DNA of 64,000 nt, taken from positions 1 through 64,000 of the forward strand of contig NZ_JAJGNJ010000008.1 of NCBI RefSeq assembly GCF_020781835.1, given 5' to 3'. Source of the stretch: Microbacterium testaceum. Lineage in GTDB: Bacteria > Actinomycetota > Actinomycetes > Actinomycetales > Microbacteriaceae. Positions 44,501 through 53,426 of this stretch are shown here, piece after piece. Made by a program: the position numbers and the translations under genes. Under the pieces are notes generated by a model. That model had not been told where the DNA came from. It worked only from the letters and a program-made list of their open reading frames with translations, and searched no databases. How positions within the stretch are numbered: the stretch's first letter is position 1; every line of letters starts with the position of its first letter.

Positions 44501-46666
44501 ATGAAGCACTTCGTCTCCTCTCTCGCGCGTATGTGCGCGCGTCATCGCTGGCTCACGATCGCCGCCTGGGTCGTCGCGGTCGGCGCGCTGTTCACCACCG
44601 CGTACATCGTCGGTCCGGCGTTGCAGGACGACCTCGAAGTCACCGGCAGCGACAGCCAGATCGCGGCGGACCTGCTCGAGGGGGATGGCGGGACGGACGA
44701 GGACACCGCCCCGACGAGCCGCATCGTCCTGGCGGGCGCCGATCTGCGGGCGCAGGCCGATGTCGTCGACGGCGTCGTCGAGGGTCTCGAGGCCGTGACG
44801 GGAGAGACGATCGGAAATCCGCTCGACGACCCTGCGGCCGCGACGCGCGCGGGCACTCTCGCCGAGGGCGGGGACGCACTCGTGCTGACGGTCTCCGGCG
44901 ACCCGAAGGAGGAGGGACGCGCGTGGCAGGAGGACATCGACACGGCCCTGGATCCCGCCCGCGACGCGGGGCTGGAGGTCGCGATCAGTGCTCCGCTCGG
45001 TACGCAGCTCGACCGTGCCGGCGGCGTGAACAGCGAACTCGTCGGTGTCGTCGCGGCCCTGATCGTCCTGTTCTTCGCCCTTGGATCCGCGCTCGCCGCG
45101 CTCGCTCCGGTCGCCACCGGCATCATCGCCGTCGCGGGCGGGGTGGGATCGGTGTGGCTGCTGAGCCACGGTTTCACGATCTCGGAAAGCGCCGTGACCC
45201 TCGCGATCATGATCGGGCTCGGCGTCGGGATCGACTACACGCTCTTCCTGCTGTCCCGCTTCCGCTCGGCCCTGAGCGAGGGGGAGGATCCGGTCGAGGC
45301 CGCCGCCACCACCGGCCACACGGCGGGGGAGGCGGCGATGATGGCCGGCATCACCGTGGCGATCTGCGCGCTCGGCCTCGTCATCTCCGGCGTCGAGTTC
45401 GTCGCCTGGCTCGGCTACGCCACCGCCATGGTGGTGCTCGTGGCCGTCGCGGCGACCCTCACCCTCACGCCGGCCGTGCTGGCGGCGATCGGGCACCGCG
45501 CGCTGGCCCGGCGCGAACGACGGGGGACGCGCGCCGCGCGATCGACGGACGCGGAGGGCGCGGAGCCGAGTGCGACCCCGCAGGCGCGACGTGGCGCCTG
45601 GGAGCGCCTCGCGCCGCGACTGACGCGGCATCCGGTCATCGCGGGCCTGTCGGCGGTGATCGTGCTCGTCGTCCTTTCGCTGCCGACTCTCTCCCTGCAG
45701 TTCGGGCAGTCCAGCGCCGGCGACGCCCTTCCGGGGTCGAACCAGCGGGAATCGTTCGACCTCACGGCTCAGTATTGGGGCGCCGGTGAGAACGCACCCC
45801 TGCTCCTCGTGGCCGAGGGAGGAGAGGCACAGCTTCCGGACTGGCAGCGCCTGGCGGCAGACGTCGCGGCGCGCGAGGACGTCGCGGCCGTCTCGCCTCC
45901 CGTGCCGCGAGACGGCGTGGTGACGATGCAGGTGACGCCCACGACGGGACCGAGCGAAGAGGAGACGGCCGCCCTCGTCGCTGCACTGCGCACGGAGGTG
46001 ATCCCCACGTCCGCGGTGGACGCGCACATCGGCGGTGCGGTGGCGACGCGCATCGACCTGAGCGATCGCATCTCGGAGCGTCTCCCGTGGCTCATCGGCA
46101 TCGTGATCGCCGCGTCGATGGTCCTCGTCGCTTTCACCTTCCGCTCGATCCTTCTGCCGATCAAGGCGGCGCTGTGCAATCTGCTGTCCATCGCCGCCGC
46201 GTTCGGGGTGCTCGTATGGGTGTTCCAGGAGGGGCACGGGGTCGAGCTGTTGGGCCTGGACGGTCCTATGCCGATCGACCCCTACGTGCCCATGATGCTG
46301 TTCGCCGTGCTCTTCGGGTTGTCGATGGATTACGAGGTGTTCCTGCTGACGTCGATGCGACAGGCGTGGCTGCGCGACAGGGATGCGCGCGCCGCCACGA
46401 CGCGCGGTCTCGCCGAGACGGGCGGGGTGATCTCGGCGGCGGCGATCATCATGATCGCGGTGTTCGTGAGCTTCACCTTCGACACCAACCCCGTCATCAA
46501 GGTGTTCGGTGTCGGGCTGGCCGCCGCGGTGCTCGTGGATGCCACCGTGATCCGGCTGCTGTTCGTCCCGGCCGTGATGACCCTGCTCGGGCGAGCGGCA
46601 TGGTGGTGGCCGCGGGGGCGTCGGGTCCCGGGCGACGGATACCGTCGGCGGCTTCCTCGGCCGTGA
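44501..46666 (+). CDS. MMPL family RND transporter
   Basis: A 721-aa transporter of typical size for single-chain MMPL proteins. Two repeats each have one helix, a large external loop and a cluster of helices; GLGVGIDYTLFLLSRFR and FGLSMDYEVFLLTSMRQAW carry the conserved GxxxDY motifs of the proton relay. It likely moves lipids or drugs. ATG 44501 follows the DUF2993 stop. The two-component system just upstream is a likely regulator. Confidence 0.92.
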   Translation: MKHFVSSLARMCARHRWLTIAAWVVAVGALFTTAYIVGPALQDDLEVTGSDSQIAADLLEGDGGTDEDTAPTSRIVLAGADLRAQADVVDGVVEGLEAVTGETIGNPLDDPAAATRAGTLAEGGDALVLTVSGDPKEEGRAWQEDIDTALDPARDAGLEVAISAPLGTQLDRAGGVNSELVGVVAALIVLFFALGSALAALAPVATGIIAVAGGVGSVWLLSHGFTISESAVTLAIMIGLGVGIDYTLFLLSRFRSALSEGEDPVEAAATTGHTAGEAAMMAGITVAICALGLVISGVEFVAWLGYATAMVVLVAVAATLTLTPAVLAAIGHRALARRERRGTRAARSTDAEGAEPSATPQARRGAWERLAPRLTRHPVIAGLSAVIVLVVLSLPTLSLQFGQSSAGDALPGSNQRESFDLTAQYWGAGENAPLLLVAEGGEAQLPDWQRLAADVAAREDVAAVSPPVPRDGVVTMQVTPTTGPSEEETAALVAALRTEVIPTSAVDAHIGGAVATRIDLSDRISERLPWLIGIVIAASMVLVAFTFRSILLPIKAALCNLLSIAAAFGVLVWVFQEGHGVELLGLDGPMPIDPYVPMMLFAVLFGLSMDYEVFLLTSMRQAWLRDRDARAATTRGLAETGGVISAAAIIMIAVFVSFTFDTNPVIKVFGVGLAAAVLVDATVIRLLFVPAVMTLLGRAAWWWPRGRRVPGDGYRRRLPRP

Positions 46667-46897
46667 TCCCGGCGACGGGCCGGCCGTGCGCAGATCCGGC
46701 GGGCCCGGAGGAGCGGAAGCGGCCGCCCGGCCACCGGGGCCGGAAGGCGGGTCCGGACGGCGTCCTTCGCCGCCGGCATCCATCCGCTCCGCGAGGGCCT
46801 TTGGTCCTGCCTCCGGCGCACCCGCGACCGGTATCACTGTCGTGGTGCGGGCGAACACCTCCGCTTCGCACCCCGCGCACAGGAGGGAACGTCTGGC
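46667..46897. other. intergenic gap between MMPL and CPBP genes
   Basis: About 230 bp with no gene I can support. It is GC-rich, and no promoter motif stands out. Confidence 0.35.
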
Positions 46898-47734
46898 ATG
46901 GCACCGCAACCGACCCGGTCCTCCCGCCGCGGCGGGATCGCCGTCTTCCTGTTCGTGGCCTTCGCCGTCACGTGGGCGATCTGGACGCCGATCCTCGTGC
47001 AGGCCCGGACCACGGGCATCGAGCGGATGCCGTGGACGTTCTTCCTCGCCTCGTCGGGTCCGTTGTGCGCCGCCGTGGCGGCAGCGTGGTGGGAGAGCGG
47101 TGCCACGGGGCTCGCCTCGTGGGCGCGCCGGACATTCTCGGTGCGGTTCGGCGGGGTGTGGTGGGTCGCGGGAATCGGGATGCCACTGGCCTACCTCGCG
47201 ATCGCGTGGGTCGCGGTCCTGTTCGTCACGGGCGGCTGGCCGGATGCCGCCTCGTTCGGGCTGACCGAGAAACTTCCGGGTGTGGCGTGGCCGGCGGTGA
47301 CCGTCGTGTGGGTGCTGACATTCGGTCTGGGTGAGGAGGCCGGTTGGCGGGGCTGGCTGCTGCCCGCGTTGTCGCGTCGGCTGTCGGTGTTCTGGTCGGC
47401 CCTGATCGTCGCCGCGGTGTGGATCGTGTGGCATGCGCCCGCGTTCTTCTTCAACCCCACGTACATGGCCATGGGCGCGGGGATCGTCGGATGGATGCTG
47501 GCGCTCGTGTGCGGCTCGTACCTGCTGGCCTGGATGACGGTCGGAGCGCGGTGGAGCATCGTCCCGGTGCTGCTCTGGCACGCCGGTTTCGATCTGCTCA
47601 CCGCCGCCGACCAGTCCGCCGGGATCATCGCGTCGACCATCAGCGCCATCGTCATGGTGCAGGGCGTCGCGTGCGCGTGGCTTCTCTGCCGCCGCGCGCG
47701 CATCGAGCGGCGCCGAATCCCCGTCCCGGCGTGA
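46898..47734 (+). CDS. CPBP family intramembrane metalloprotease
   Basis: The 278-aa protein has about eight hydrophobic segments and the Abi/CPBP motifs: GLGEEAGWRGWLLP (EExxxR), VWIVWHAPAFFFNPT (FxxxH-like) and VLLWHAGFDL. It is probably a Rce1-like protease or a scaffold without activity. Its role and substrate are unknown. Confidence 0.88.
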   Translation: MAPQPTRSSRRGGIAVFLFVAFAVTWAIWTPILVQARTTGIERMPWTFFLASSGPLCAAVAAAWWESGATGLASWARRTFSVRFGGVWWVAGIGMPLAYLAIAWVAVLFVTGGWPDAASFGLTEKLPGVAWPAVTVVWVLTFGLGEEAGWRGWLLPALSRRLSVFWSALIVAAVWIVWHAPAFFFNPTYMAMGAGIVGWMLALVCGSYLLAWMTVGARWSIVPVLLWHAGFDLLTAADQSAGIIASTISAIVMVQGVACAWLLCRRARIERRRIPVPA

Positions 47735-47760
47735 CGCTCGTTCTGGATACACCCCGCTGA

Positions 47761-47778
47761 ACCATGTATACGTGGTAT
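47761..47778 (+). promoter_or_regulatory. operator copy A of the Xre module
   Basis: ACCATG-TATA-CGTGGT followed by AT: arms ACCATG/CGTGGT (one mismatch to perfect) with 4-bp spacer. It lies 40 bases upstream of the gene at 47818. Copies B and C are at 48871 and 49220. Confidence 0.6.
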
Positions 47779-47817
47779 ATCTGAGGGGGGTGACGCTGAA
47801 GCCGGGGGAGGGGCTGG

Positions 47818-48087
47818 ATGCCGGAGAACGCGGGGGCAACAGGATCGCGGCTCGATGTCGTGCGGGTCGAGGTGAACGTGGCGATCGTCAGCGTTCTGCG
47901 CTACATGTCCGGCGACCTGTCGTTGACCGAGGCGGCCGTCCGAGCGGAGCTCCCTCGGAGCGTGGTGACGGAGTTGAGCAGTGAGTTCACGGGATTCCTG
48001 CTCCCACGCGCGCTGCGATCGATCCGACACGCCAAGGTTCACGCGCATTCTAACGACGGTGGGGAGCGCGCGATAACGGATCGTTAA
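47818..48087 (+). CDS. hypothetical protein upstream of the Xre regulator
   Basis: An 89-aa protein: SRLDVVRVEVNVAIVSVLRY, LSLTEAAVRAELPRSVVTEL and GFLLPRALRSIRHAKVHAHS. It is mostly helical, with no family recognised. SD GGGGGAGGGG supports ATG 47818. Operator A lies 40 bases upstream. The stop lies within a perfect TAACG-GAT-CGTTA repeat (48074-48086), and the regulator gene starts 1 base later, so the two are probably one unit. Confidence 0.6.
   Translation: MPENAGATGSRLDVVRVEVNVAIVSVLRYMSGDLSLTEAAVRAELPRSVVTELSSEFTGFLLPRALRSIRHAKVHAHSNDGGERAITDR
48074..48086. promoter_or_regulatory. inverted repeat at the Xre gene start
   Basis: TAACG-GAT-CGTTA is perfect over 13 bases and spans the stop of the previous gene, 2 bases before GTG 48089. 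It could bind the Xre protein or be a chance palindrome. Confidence 0.4.
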
Positions 48088-48088
48088 C

Positions 48089-48424
48089 GTGCCACACTGG
48101 CGGGGCGATGTGTACCTGGCTTTCCGACAGCCTTGTCTCGTGGTAGGCAACGGCTCGCCTGACCCGTGGGTGGAGTATTCACGGCTGCTCGGCATGAACC
48201 TGCAGCGCGCTCGGCTTCGCGCGGGGTTGACCCAGGAGCGCGTCGCGCATGCTGCGGGCCTGTCCACGTTCACGTATCAGAAGCTGGAGAAGGGCGAGTC
48301 CAACCCGGGCACTGCCGCGAATCCGCGCATGCAGACTCTGGTCTCGCTCGCCCTGGTCCTCGAGGTCGGCGTATGCGATCTGCTGCCGTTGCCGACGGTG
48401 GATCTCCTTCCTGGCGCTCAGTGA
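48089..48424 (+). CDS. Xre/HTH_3 family transcriptional regulator
   Basis: A 111-aa protein whose C-terminal ~75 residues are a Cro/C1-type HTH: LGMNLQRARLRAGLTQERVA, AAGLSTFTYQKLEKGESNPG, then LVSLALVLEVGVCDLL. The N-terminus is uncertain: GTG 48089, GTG 48140 or GTG 48170 (VEYSRLLG) could start it. It is the obvious candidate to bind the repeated ACCATG operators around it. Confidence 0.85.
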   Translation: MPHWRGDVYLAFRQPCLVVGNGSPDPWVEYSRLLGMNLQRARLRAGLTQERVAHAAGLSTFTYQKLEKGESNPGTAANPRMQTLVSLALVLEVGVCDLLPLPTVDLLPGAQ

Positions 48425-48457
48425 TCCACGCCCGGGCGTCTCGCCGCCCCCGGCGGG

Positions 48458-48820
48458 TCACATCGCCACGTCTCCGAAGATCGTGGTCAGCATGCGGTGG
48501 AGGCGTTGCGCACTCTCCTTGCTGAGGATGATGCTGCGCCGGACGCTGTCCTCGGGGGTGATCCACACCCATGTGTCCCCCCAGCGTGACTCGATCCCGA
48601 CGGTGAGGTCGGTGGAGGCGACGCGATCGAAGTCCCTCCCGTCGGGTCCCGCCCGTCGCTCGACCGCGGGGACGAGCCAGGGATCGCTCCGATGTGACAT
48701 GTCGCACGGCTCGGACTGCTCGTGCTCGCCGTTGCACCACCTCGGGCAGCCTGTGTCGGCCGGCCACTGCTCTCCATGCATGTGACACCAATCTCGCGGG
48801 CGTTCCGCCGGGGGGCTCAC
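48458..48820 (-). CDS. DUF6907-like hypothetical protein
   Basis: A 120-aa protein with a zinc-ribbon-like start TGCPRWCNGEHEQSEPCDMS, as in DUF6907 proteins of actinobacteria (CPxWC...H), then DLTVGIESRWGDTWVWITP and SIILSKESAQRLHRMLTTIF. GTG 48820 or ATG 48781 could start it. Operator B lies ~50 bases upstream of the first. It converges on the Xre gene. Function unknown. Confidence 0.7.
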   Translation of the reverse strand: MSPPAERPRDWCHMHGEQWPADTGCPRWCNGEHEQSEPCDMSHRSDPWLVPAVERRAGPDGRDFDRVASTDLTVGIESRWGDTWVWITPEDSVRRSIILSKESAQRLHRMLTTIFGDVAM

Positions 48821-48870
48821 GCCCTCGATTGCGTTTCACCCCCGCAAGCCCCCCGGCGCCCGTGGGGACA

Positions 48871-48888
48871 ATACCACGCATACATGGT
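48871..48888 (-). promoter_or_regulatory. operator copy B of the Xre module
   Basis: On the minus strand ACCATG-TATG-CGTGGT followed by AT, pointing into the DUF6907-like gene. It differs from copy A at a single base. Confidence 0.6.
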
Positions 48889-48918
48889 GACGACGCGGGC
48901 TCGGATGTCGGCGGCGGT

Positions 48919-49224
48919 TCACGAATGGACCTCCAGATGCCACCCTTCAGCGGCGAGGTGCCAGTGCGCATCGCGCCCGCTCGTCGATTCCAAGTGCAGT
49001 CGGGAGGCCCAGCGGGCGGCGATCGATCTTCTCCGCAGACGCCGGCGAGGGGGCGTGCCGACGAGGGTGACGTAGCCCTCCCAGTGCTCGATCGTCCACC
49101 TCAGGGGAGGGAGTCGGAATTTCCTTCCCCATTTGTTCAGTCGTCGTCCGATCGCCGTCCGCAGCGCGGCGTCGATCTCGCGCGCGACGAGCTGCGGGGA
49201 GATCTCTCTCGCGCGGGCGACCAT
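48919..49224 (-). CDS. hypothetical protein (101 aa) of the Xre module
   Basis: A basic protein: AREISPQLVAREIDAALRTA, NKWGRKFRLPPLRWTIEHWE, GYVTLVGTPPRRRLRRRSIA, ending HWHLAAEGWHLEVHS. No family is recognised. Its ATG lies within operator C, so a bound regulator would block its start directly. It reads in the same direction as the DUF6907-like gene, with operator B between them. Confidence 0.55.
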   Translation of the reverse strand: MVARAREISPQLVAREIDAALRTAIGRRLNKWGRKFRLPPLRWTIEHWEGYVTLVGTPPRRRLRRRSIAARWASRLHLESTSGRDAHWHLAAEGWHLEVHS

Positions 49225-49237
49225 GTATGCATGGTAT
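49220..49237 (+). promoter_or_regulatory. operator copy C of the Xre module
   Basis: ACCATG-TATG-CATGGT followed by AT: arms fully complementary. It covers the start codon of the 101-aa gene on the minus strand. Confidence 0.6.
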
Positions 49238-49306
49238 TGGCTCGGGCGGATGCGTGCGCAACCCACGTGGCGCGGGAACCTGTGCCTCGCGGGCCGGAGA
49301 CGAGTG

Positions 49307-49338
49307 AAGGCCCCGCGATCGCGGACCGCGGGGCCTTT
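49307..49338. terminator. bidirectional terminator
   Basis: AAGGCCCCGC (49307-49316) pairs with GCGGGGCCTT (49328-49337), a 10-bp perfect stem with A and T flanks, 10 bases past the stop of the ABC permease (minus strand). Confidence 0.75.
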
Positions 49339-49347
49339 CTGCGCGGG

Positions 49348-50652
49348 CTATTCGTACCGGAGAGACTCCACCGGGTCGGCGCGGGCCGCGCGAGCGGCGG
49401 GGAGGCTTCCGGCGAGGAACGCGATGCCCATGATCGCCAGCGACGTCACCACGATCGACGCGGCGTCGAACGCGATGAGCTGGAGACCGGGGAGATCGCT
49501 GAAGAGCGTCGCGGTCAGTTGCGCGCTGACCGCGGTTCCCACCCCGATGGCCACGGCCGCCCCGAAGACGCTGCCCAGCAGGCCGAGGACAACGGCCTCC
49601 AGGCTGAAGAGGGAGAAGATGCGTCCGCTCCCCATGCCCATCGCCTTCATCAGACCGATCTCGCGCGTCCGCTCTTGGACCGACATGAGCAATGTGTTGA
49701 CGATGCCGAAGCTCGCCGCCAGCAGGGCGATGACCGCGAACGCGTTCAGCACCAGCACGATGCCGTCGATGACGGCCTGGAACGTGCCGAGCTGATCGGC
49801 GACGGTGCGACCGGTGTAACCGGCATCCGACAGGGAGTCTTTCACCGTGTCGATCTGCGCCGCGGTCGCCGTCGACGACAGCTGCACGCTCGCGGTGGCG
49901 TACCGGTCGAGTTGATCCTGCGGGACGCCGGTGTTCTGAGCGGTGTAGAGGGCGTCCTGCAGGGCGGTGTTGGTGGTCAGGCTCGTCGTGGTGGTGAACG
50001 CTCCCTCGGTGATCCCCGTGACCGTGGCTTCGACGAGGTGCTGCGTGCGCAGCGGGTCCGTGACGGCGATGGTGACCGTCCTTCCGATGGCGTCGGCGTC
50101 GTCCGCGAAGCCCAGGGGCGACACCAGCGCGGCGGGGAGGGCGACCTCCAGCTCGTCCGCCGAGTCGTCGGGCGCGACACCGTCCGACAGCTGCGGGGTC
50201 TGACCGCCGATGATGCCGCCGGCGGACGCGATGTATCGATCACCGCCGTCATACTGCACGTAATCGATCGACGCGGAGCGGACGGGGGTCACGCTCTCGA
50301 CCCCGTCGATGTTCCCGATCGCGGTGATGTCGGCATCGGTCAGTGCCGACACGGTGTTCGAGGTCCCGGGCCGGCTCGCGTCCGTCTGCGCCGAGGCGAT
50401 GGCATCCGGATCGTACTTCTGCGGGGCCGTGGAGGTCGGATCGTTGGTGGACGTCTTGGAGACGATCAGGACGTTCGACGCGCCGATCGAGGACACGGTG
50501 TCGTCGATGAAACGGTTGATGCCGGTGCCCAAGCCGTTCGTGATCGTCAGGGTGAAGGCCCCCACGAAGATCGCGAGCACCGTCAGAATCGTCCGCGTCT
50601 TCGACCGGAACGTGTTGGAGAAGGCTGTGGAGATCAGATCGGGGGTCTTCAC
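49348..50652 (-). CDS. ABC transporter permease, MacB/FtsX type
   Basis: A 434-aa permease with one N-terminal helix (RTILTVLAIFVGAFTLTITN), a ~220-residue extracytoplasmic MacB-type domain, then three helices with VQERTREIGLMKAMGMGSGR, the FtsX signature. GTG 50652 overlaps the ATPase stop by 4 bp. With that ATPase it forms a MacB-like exporter; such pairs often remove lipopeptides or antimicrobial peptides. Confidence 0.9.
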   Translation of the reverse strand: MKTPDLISTAFSNTFRSKTRTILTVLAIFVGAFTLTITNGLGTGINRFIDDTVSSIGASNVLIVSKTSTNDPTSTAPQKYDPDAIASAQTDASRPGTSNTVSALTDADITAIGNIDGVESVTPVRSASIDYVQYDGGDRYIASAGGIIGGQTPQLSDGVAPDDSADELEVALPAALVSPLGFADDADAIGRTVTIAVTDPLRTQHLVEATVTGITEGAFTTTTSLTTNTALQDALYTAQNTGVPQDQLDRYATASVQLSSTATAAQIDTVKDSLSDAGYTGRTVADQLGTFQAVIDGIVLVLNAFAVIALLAASFGIVNTLLMSVQERTREIGLMKAMGMGSGRIFSLFSLEAVVLGLLGSVFGAAVAIGVGTAVSAQLTATLFSDLPGLQLIAFDAASIVVTSLAIMGIAFLAGSLPAARAARADPVESLRYE

Positions 50653-51356
50653 GCTGCGCTCGTCTCCTCGGCGACGATGACGCCGTCGCGGATCTGGATA
50701 CGGCGGTCGCATCGGGCCGCCAGGTCTTCGTCATGGGTCACGACGATGAGCGTGATCCCGTGCTCCCGGTTCAGGCGGAACAGGATGTCCTCCACGACGG
50801 CACCGGTCGTCGAGTCGAGGTTTCCCGTGGGCTCGTCGGCGAAGATGACCCGCGGGTCGTTGACGAGGGCGCGTGCGATGACGGCGCGCTGCTTCTGACC
50901 GCCCGAGAGGGCGGTCGCCTTGTTCTTCGCCTTGTCCTGCATGTCGAGCTCGGCGAGCGCGGCCATCCCGCGGCGTCTGCGCTCGGCCCGCCCGACCCCG
51001 GCGATCTTGAGCGGGAGGACGACGTTCTCCAGAACGGAGGCGTTGGGAGTGAGGAAGAACTGCTGGAACACGAAGCCGAAGGTCTTGTTGCGCGTCCGGT
51101 TCAGGCGTCGGCCGCGGAGGGTCGCGGCATCCGTCCCGTCCAAGGCGACCGTGCCGCTGGTGGGGGCGTCCATCAGGGCGAGCAGGTGCATGAGCGTGGA
51201 CTTCCCGGAGCCGCTCTTGCCGACGATCGCGAGACTCTCACCGCGACGGATGTCGAGGGACACGCCACGCAGGGCGTCGAAGCGGGTGGAGCCGCGGCCG
51301 TACGACTTGTGCAGGTCGACGACCGAGAGGAGCGGGGGAGGGGTGTCGGGTGTCAT
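50649..51356 (-). CDS. ABC transporter ATPase, MacB/LolD type
   Basis: A 235-aa ATPase: Walker A GKSGSGKST near residue 45, Q-loop FVFQQFFLTPN, signature ALSGGQKQRAVIARAL, Walker B VIFADEPTGNLD and H-loop VVTHDEDLA. It is the partner of the downstream permease. It is divergent from a NarL-type two-component system, a layout typical for antibiotic-sensing exporters. Confidence 0.93.
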   Translation of the reverse strand: MTPDTPPPLLSVVDLHKSYGRGSTRFDALRGVSLDIRRGESLAIVGKSGSGKSTLMHLLALMDAPTSGTVALDGTDAATLRGRRLNRTRNKTFGFVFQQFFLTPNASVLENVVLPLKIAGVGRAERRRRGMAALAELDMQDKAKNKATALSGGQKQRAVIARALVNDPRVIFADEPTGNLDSTTGAVVEDILFRLNREHGITLIVVTHDEDLAARCDRRIQIRDGVIVAEETSAA

Positions 51357-51488
51357 GGTCCCCACCCTCGCCGTCGCCACCGCATCGCGCGTCGCTCCGG
51401 AGGGGTGCACGCCTACCCCCACCGGGGGATCTTCGTCTGCCCCCGCACGGCGATGGTCCCGCGCGCGGCGGACCGTCAGACTGGGAGG

Positions 51489-52697
51489 ATGCGAGCAGCT
51501 CCGACCGCCGACCCGGTGCCGCGCCTCGTGCCGCCGGTCCCTCCGGGGGTTCGGGATGCCGTCATCGCGGTGTTCGTGATCGTGCCGGTGTTCGCCCCCG
51601 TTCCCTTCCCCGAGCTCCGCCCCTCGGGCCCGCTGGTGTATGCGCTCGCGCTCCTGCCCGCCGCGGTCCTGCTGCTGCGTCGCCGTTTCCCGCGTACCGT
51701 CCTGGCGGTCTGCGTCGCGCTGTATCTCGCGGCACTGGTTCTCGGCACACTCGCGCCGGGCGCCGCCGTCGCGATCGCGATCGCGTCGTACGGCGTGGCC
51801 GCGCGGCTGAACCGCCGCGCCGCAGCGCCGGTGGGGATCGCCGCCGTCGCCATCGTCGTGGCCGGGAGCATCGTGGTGACCCTGACGACGGACATGGACA
51901 CCCGGTTCCTCCAAGTCGGACTCATCGCCGCGCTCGCCGGAGCCCTGGGGGATGCCGCGCGCTCGCGTCACGCGTACATGCGCGCGGTGATCGAGCGCGC
52001 CCGTCGGGCGGAGCAGACGCGCGAGGCGGAGGCTCGCCGTCGCGTGACCGAGGAGCGCCTGCGCATCGCGCGCGATCTCCACGATGCGGTGGCGCACCAG
52101 ATCTCCGTGATCAGCCTCAACGCGGGGGTCGCCTCCTCGGCGCTCGAGACCCGCCCCGAGCGTGCGCGCGAGGCCCTCGCGACCATCCGGACGGCGTCGC
52201 GCGAGGTGCTCGGCGAGATCGGCTCGATGCTCACCGTCCTGCGGACCCCGGACGAGGTCGACGCCCGCGAGCAGCCCGGCCTGGCCCGGTTGGCCGACAT
52301 CGTCGAGTCGGTGCGCGTGGCGGGCTGGGACGCGATCGTGCGCGATGACATCGGACTGCCCGCAGCGGCGGCCGAGCTCCCGCTGAGCGTCGACATCGTC
52401 GCGTACCGCGTGGTCCAGGAGGGGATGACCAACGCCCTCAAGCACGGCGCCGCGCGTCGTGTCCACGTTCTGCTGCGACGCGACGGCGACGACCTCGAGG
52501 TGGTCGTGACCAATCCCGTCGATCGGATCCCGGCGGCTGCCGAGCTCCCGCCGTCCGGCTTCGGCCTCGTCGGCCTGCGCGAGCGCGTCGACTCGGTCGG
52601 GGGCGTTCTCGAAGCGGGTCCCGCGCCGGGCGGGTTCCGTCTCGCCGCCCGCCTCCCGCTCGCGCAGCCGTCGACATCCCGGGGAGGTGACACGTGA
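51489..52697 (+). CDS. sensor histidine kinase (HisKA_3, NarL partner)
   Basis: The 402-aa kinase has four to five N-terminal membrane helices, then the HisKA_3 box RIARDLHDAVAHQISVISLN and the ATPase region VVQEGMTNALKHGAARRVHV and GFGLVGLRERVDSVGG. ATG 51489 has GGGAGG before it. It overlaps the regulator gene by 4 bp and is divergent from the ABC exporter, a likely target. Confidence 0.92.
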   Translation: MRAAPTADPVPRLVPPVPPGVRDAVIAVFVIVPVFAPVPFPELRPSGPLVYALALLPAAVLLLRRRFPRTVLAVCVALYLAALVLGTLAPGAAVAIAIASYGVAARLNRRAAAPVGIAAVAIVVAGSIVVTLTTDMDTRFLQVGLIAALAGALGDAARSRHAYMRAVIERARRAEQTREAEARRRVTEERLRIARDLHDAVAHQISVISLNAGVASSALETRPERAREALATIRTASREVLGEIGSMLTVLRTPDEVDAREQPGLARLADIVESVRVAGWDAIVRDDIGLPAAAAELPLSVDIVAYRVVQEGMTNALKHGAARRVHVLLRRDGDDLEVVVTNPVDRIPAAAELPPSGFGLVGLRERVDSVGGVLEAGPAPGGFRLAARLPLAQPSTSRGGDT

Positions 52698-53359
52698 CCT
52701 CGGTGCTCGTCGTCGACGACCAGGCCCTCATCCGCGTCGCCGTGCGCGATCTTCTCGACTCGGCCCCGGGGGTGGATGTCGTGGGCGAGGCCGCCGATGG
52801 CGAGGCCGCGGTCGACCTGGCGCGTCGTCTTCGCCCGGACGTGGTGGTGTGCGACATCCGGATGCCACGGATGGACGGCATCGAAGCCACCGCCCGCATC
52901 TGCGGCGACCCCGACCTCGCGGAGACCCGCGTCCTCATCCTGACGACGTTCGAGGAGGACGATTACGTCGTGGCGGCTCTTCGCGCGGGGGCGAGCGGGT
53001 TCGTCGGAAAGGGCGCCGAGCCGGAGGACATCGTGCACGCGGTGCGCGCGGTGCACGACGGCGGCGCGCTGCTCTCGCCCAGTGCCACGCGGTCGCTGAT
53101 CGAGAAGTACGTGCGGGGCGCGGCATCCGAGCCCGCGCGTCCCGCCCCCGCTCTCGACGCGCTCACCGAGCGCGAGCGTGAGGTGCTGCGCCTGATCGGG
53201 CGGGGTCGCTCCAACGACGAGATCGCTGCGGCGCTGTTCATCTCGCCCCATACGGCCAAGACGCACGTGAAGAACACGATGCTCAAGCTCGGTGCGCACG
53301 ACCGGGCGCAGTTGGTGATCGCCGCGTACGAGAGCGGAGTGGTGCAGCCGGGGCAGTGA
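52694..53359 (+). CDS. NarL/LuxR family response regulator
   Basis: A 221-aa regulator with a receiver domain (VLVVDDQALIR, D54 in VVVCDIRMPRMDG) and a LuxR HTH (LTEREREVLRLIGRGRSNDE, AALFISPHTAKTHVKN). GTG 52694 overlaps the kinase stop. It is the output of the HisKA_3 kinase. Confidence 0.93.
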   Translation: MTSVLVVDDQALIRVAVRDLLDSAPGVDVVGEAADGEAAVDLARRLRPDVVVCDIRMPRMDGIEATARICGDPDLAETRVLILTTFEEDDYVVAALRAGASGFVGKGAEPEDIVHAVRAVHDGGALLSPSATRSLIEKYVRGAASEPARPAPALDALTEREREVLRLIGRGRSNDEIAAALFISPHTAKTHVKNTMLKLGAHDRAQLVIAAYESGVVQPGQ

Positions 53360-53426
53360 GGGGCCCCGCCATGCGCGGCACGGGGTGACGTCGGGCCACC
53401 TACCGCGCGCTCGTCGGCACGTCCGC

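Noticed and set aside
44360..47839. 1159-aa minus-strand open frame antisense to MMPL and CPBP genes
   Set aside because: Low-complexity Arg/Pro/His-rich shadow with no motif; the plus-strand genes are clear.
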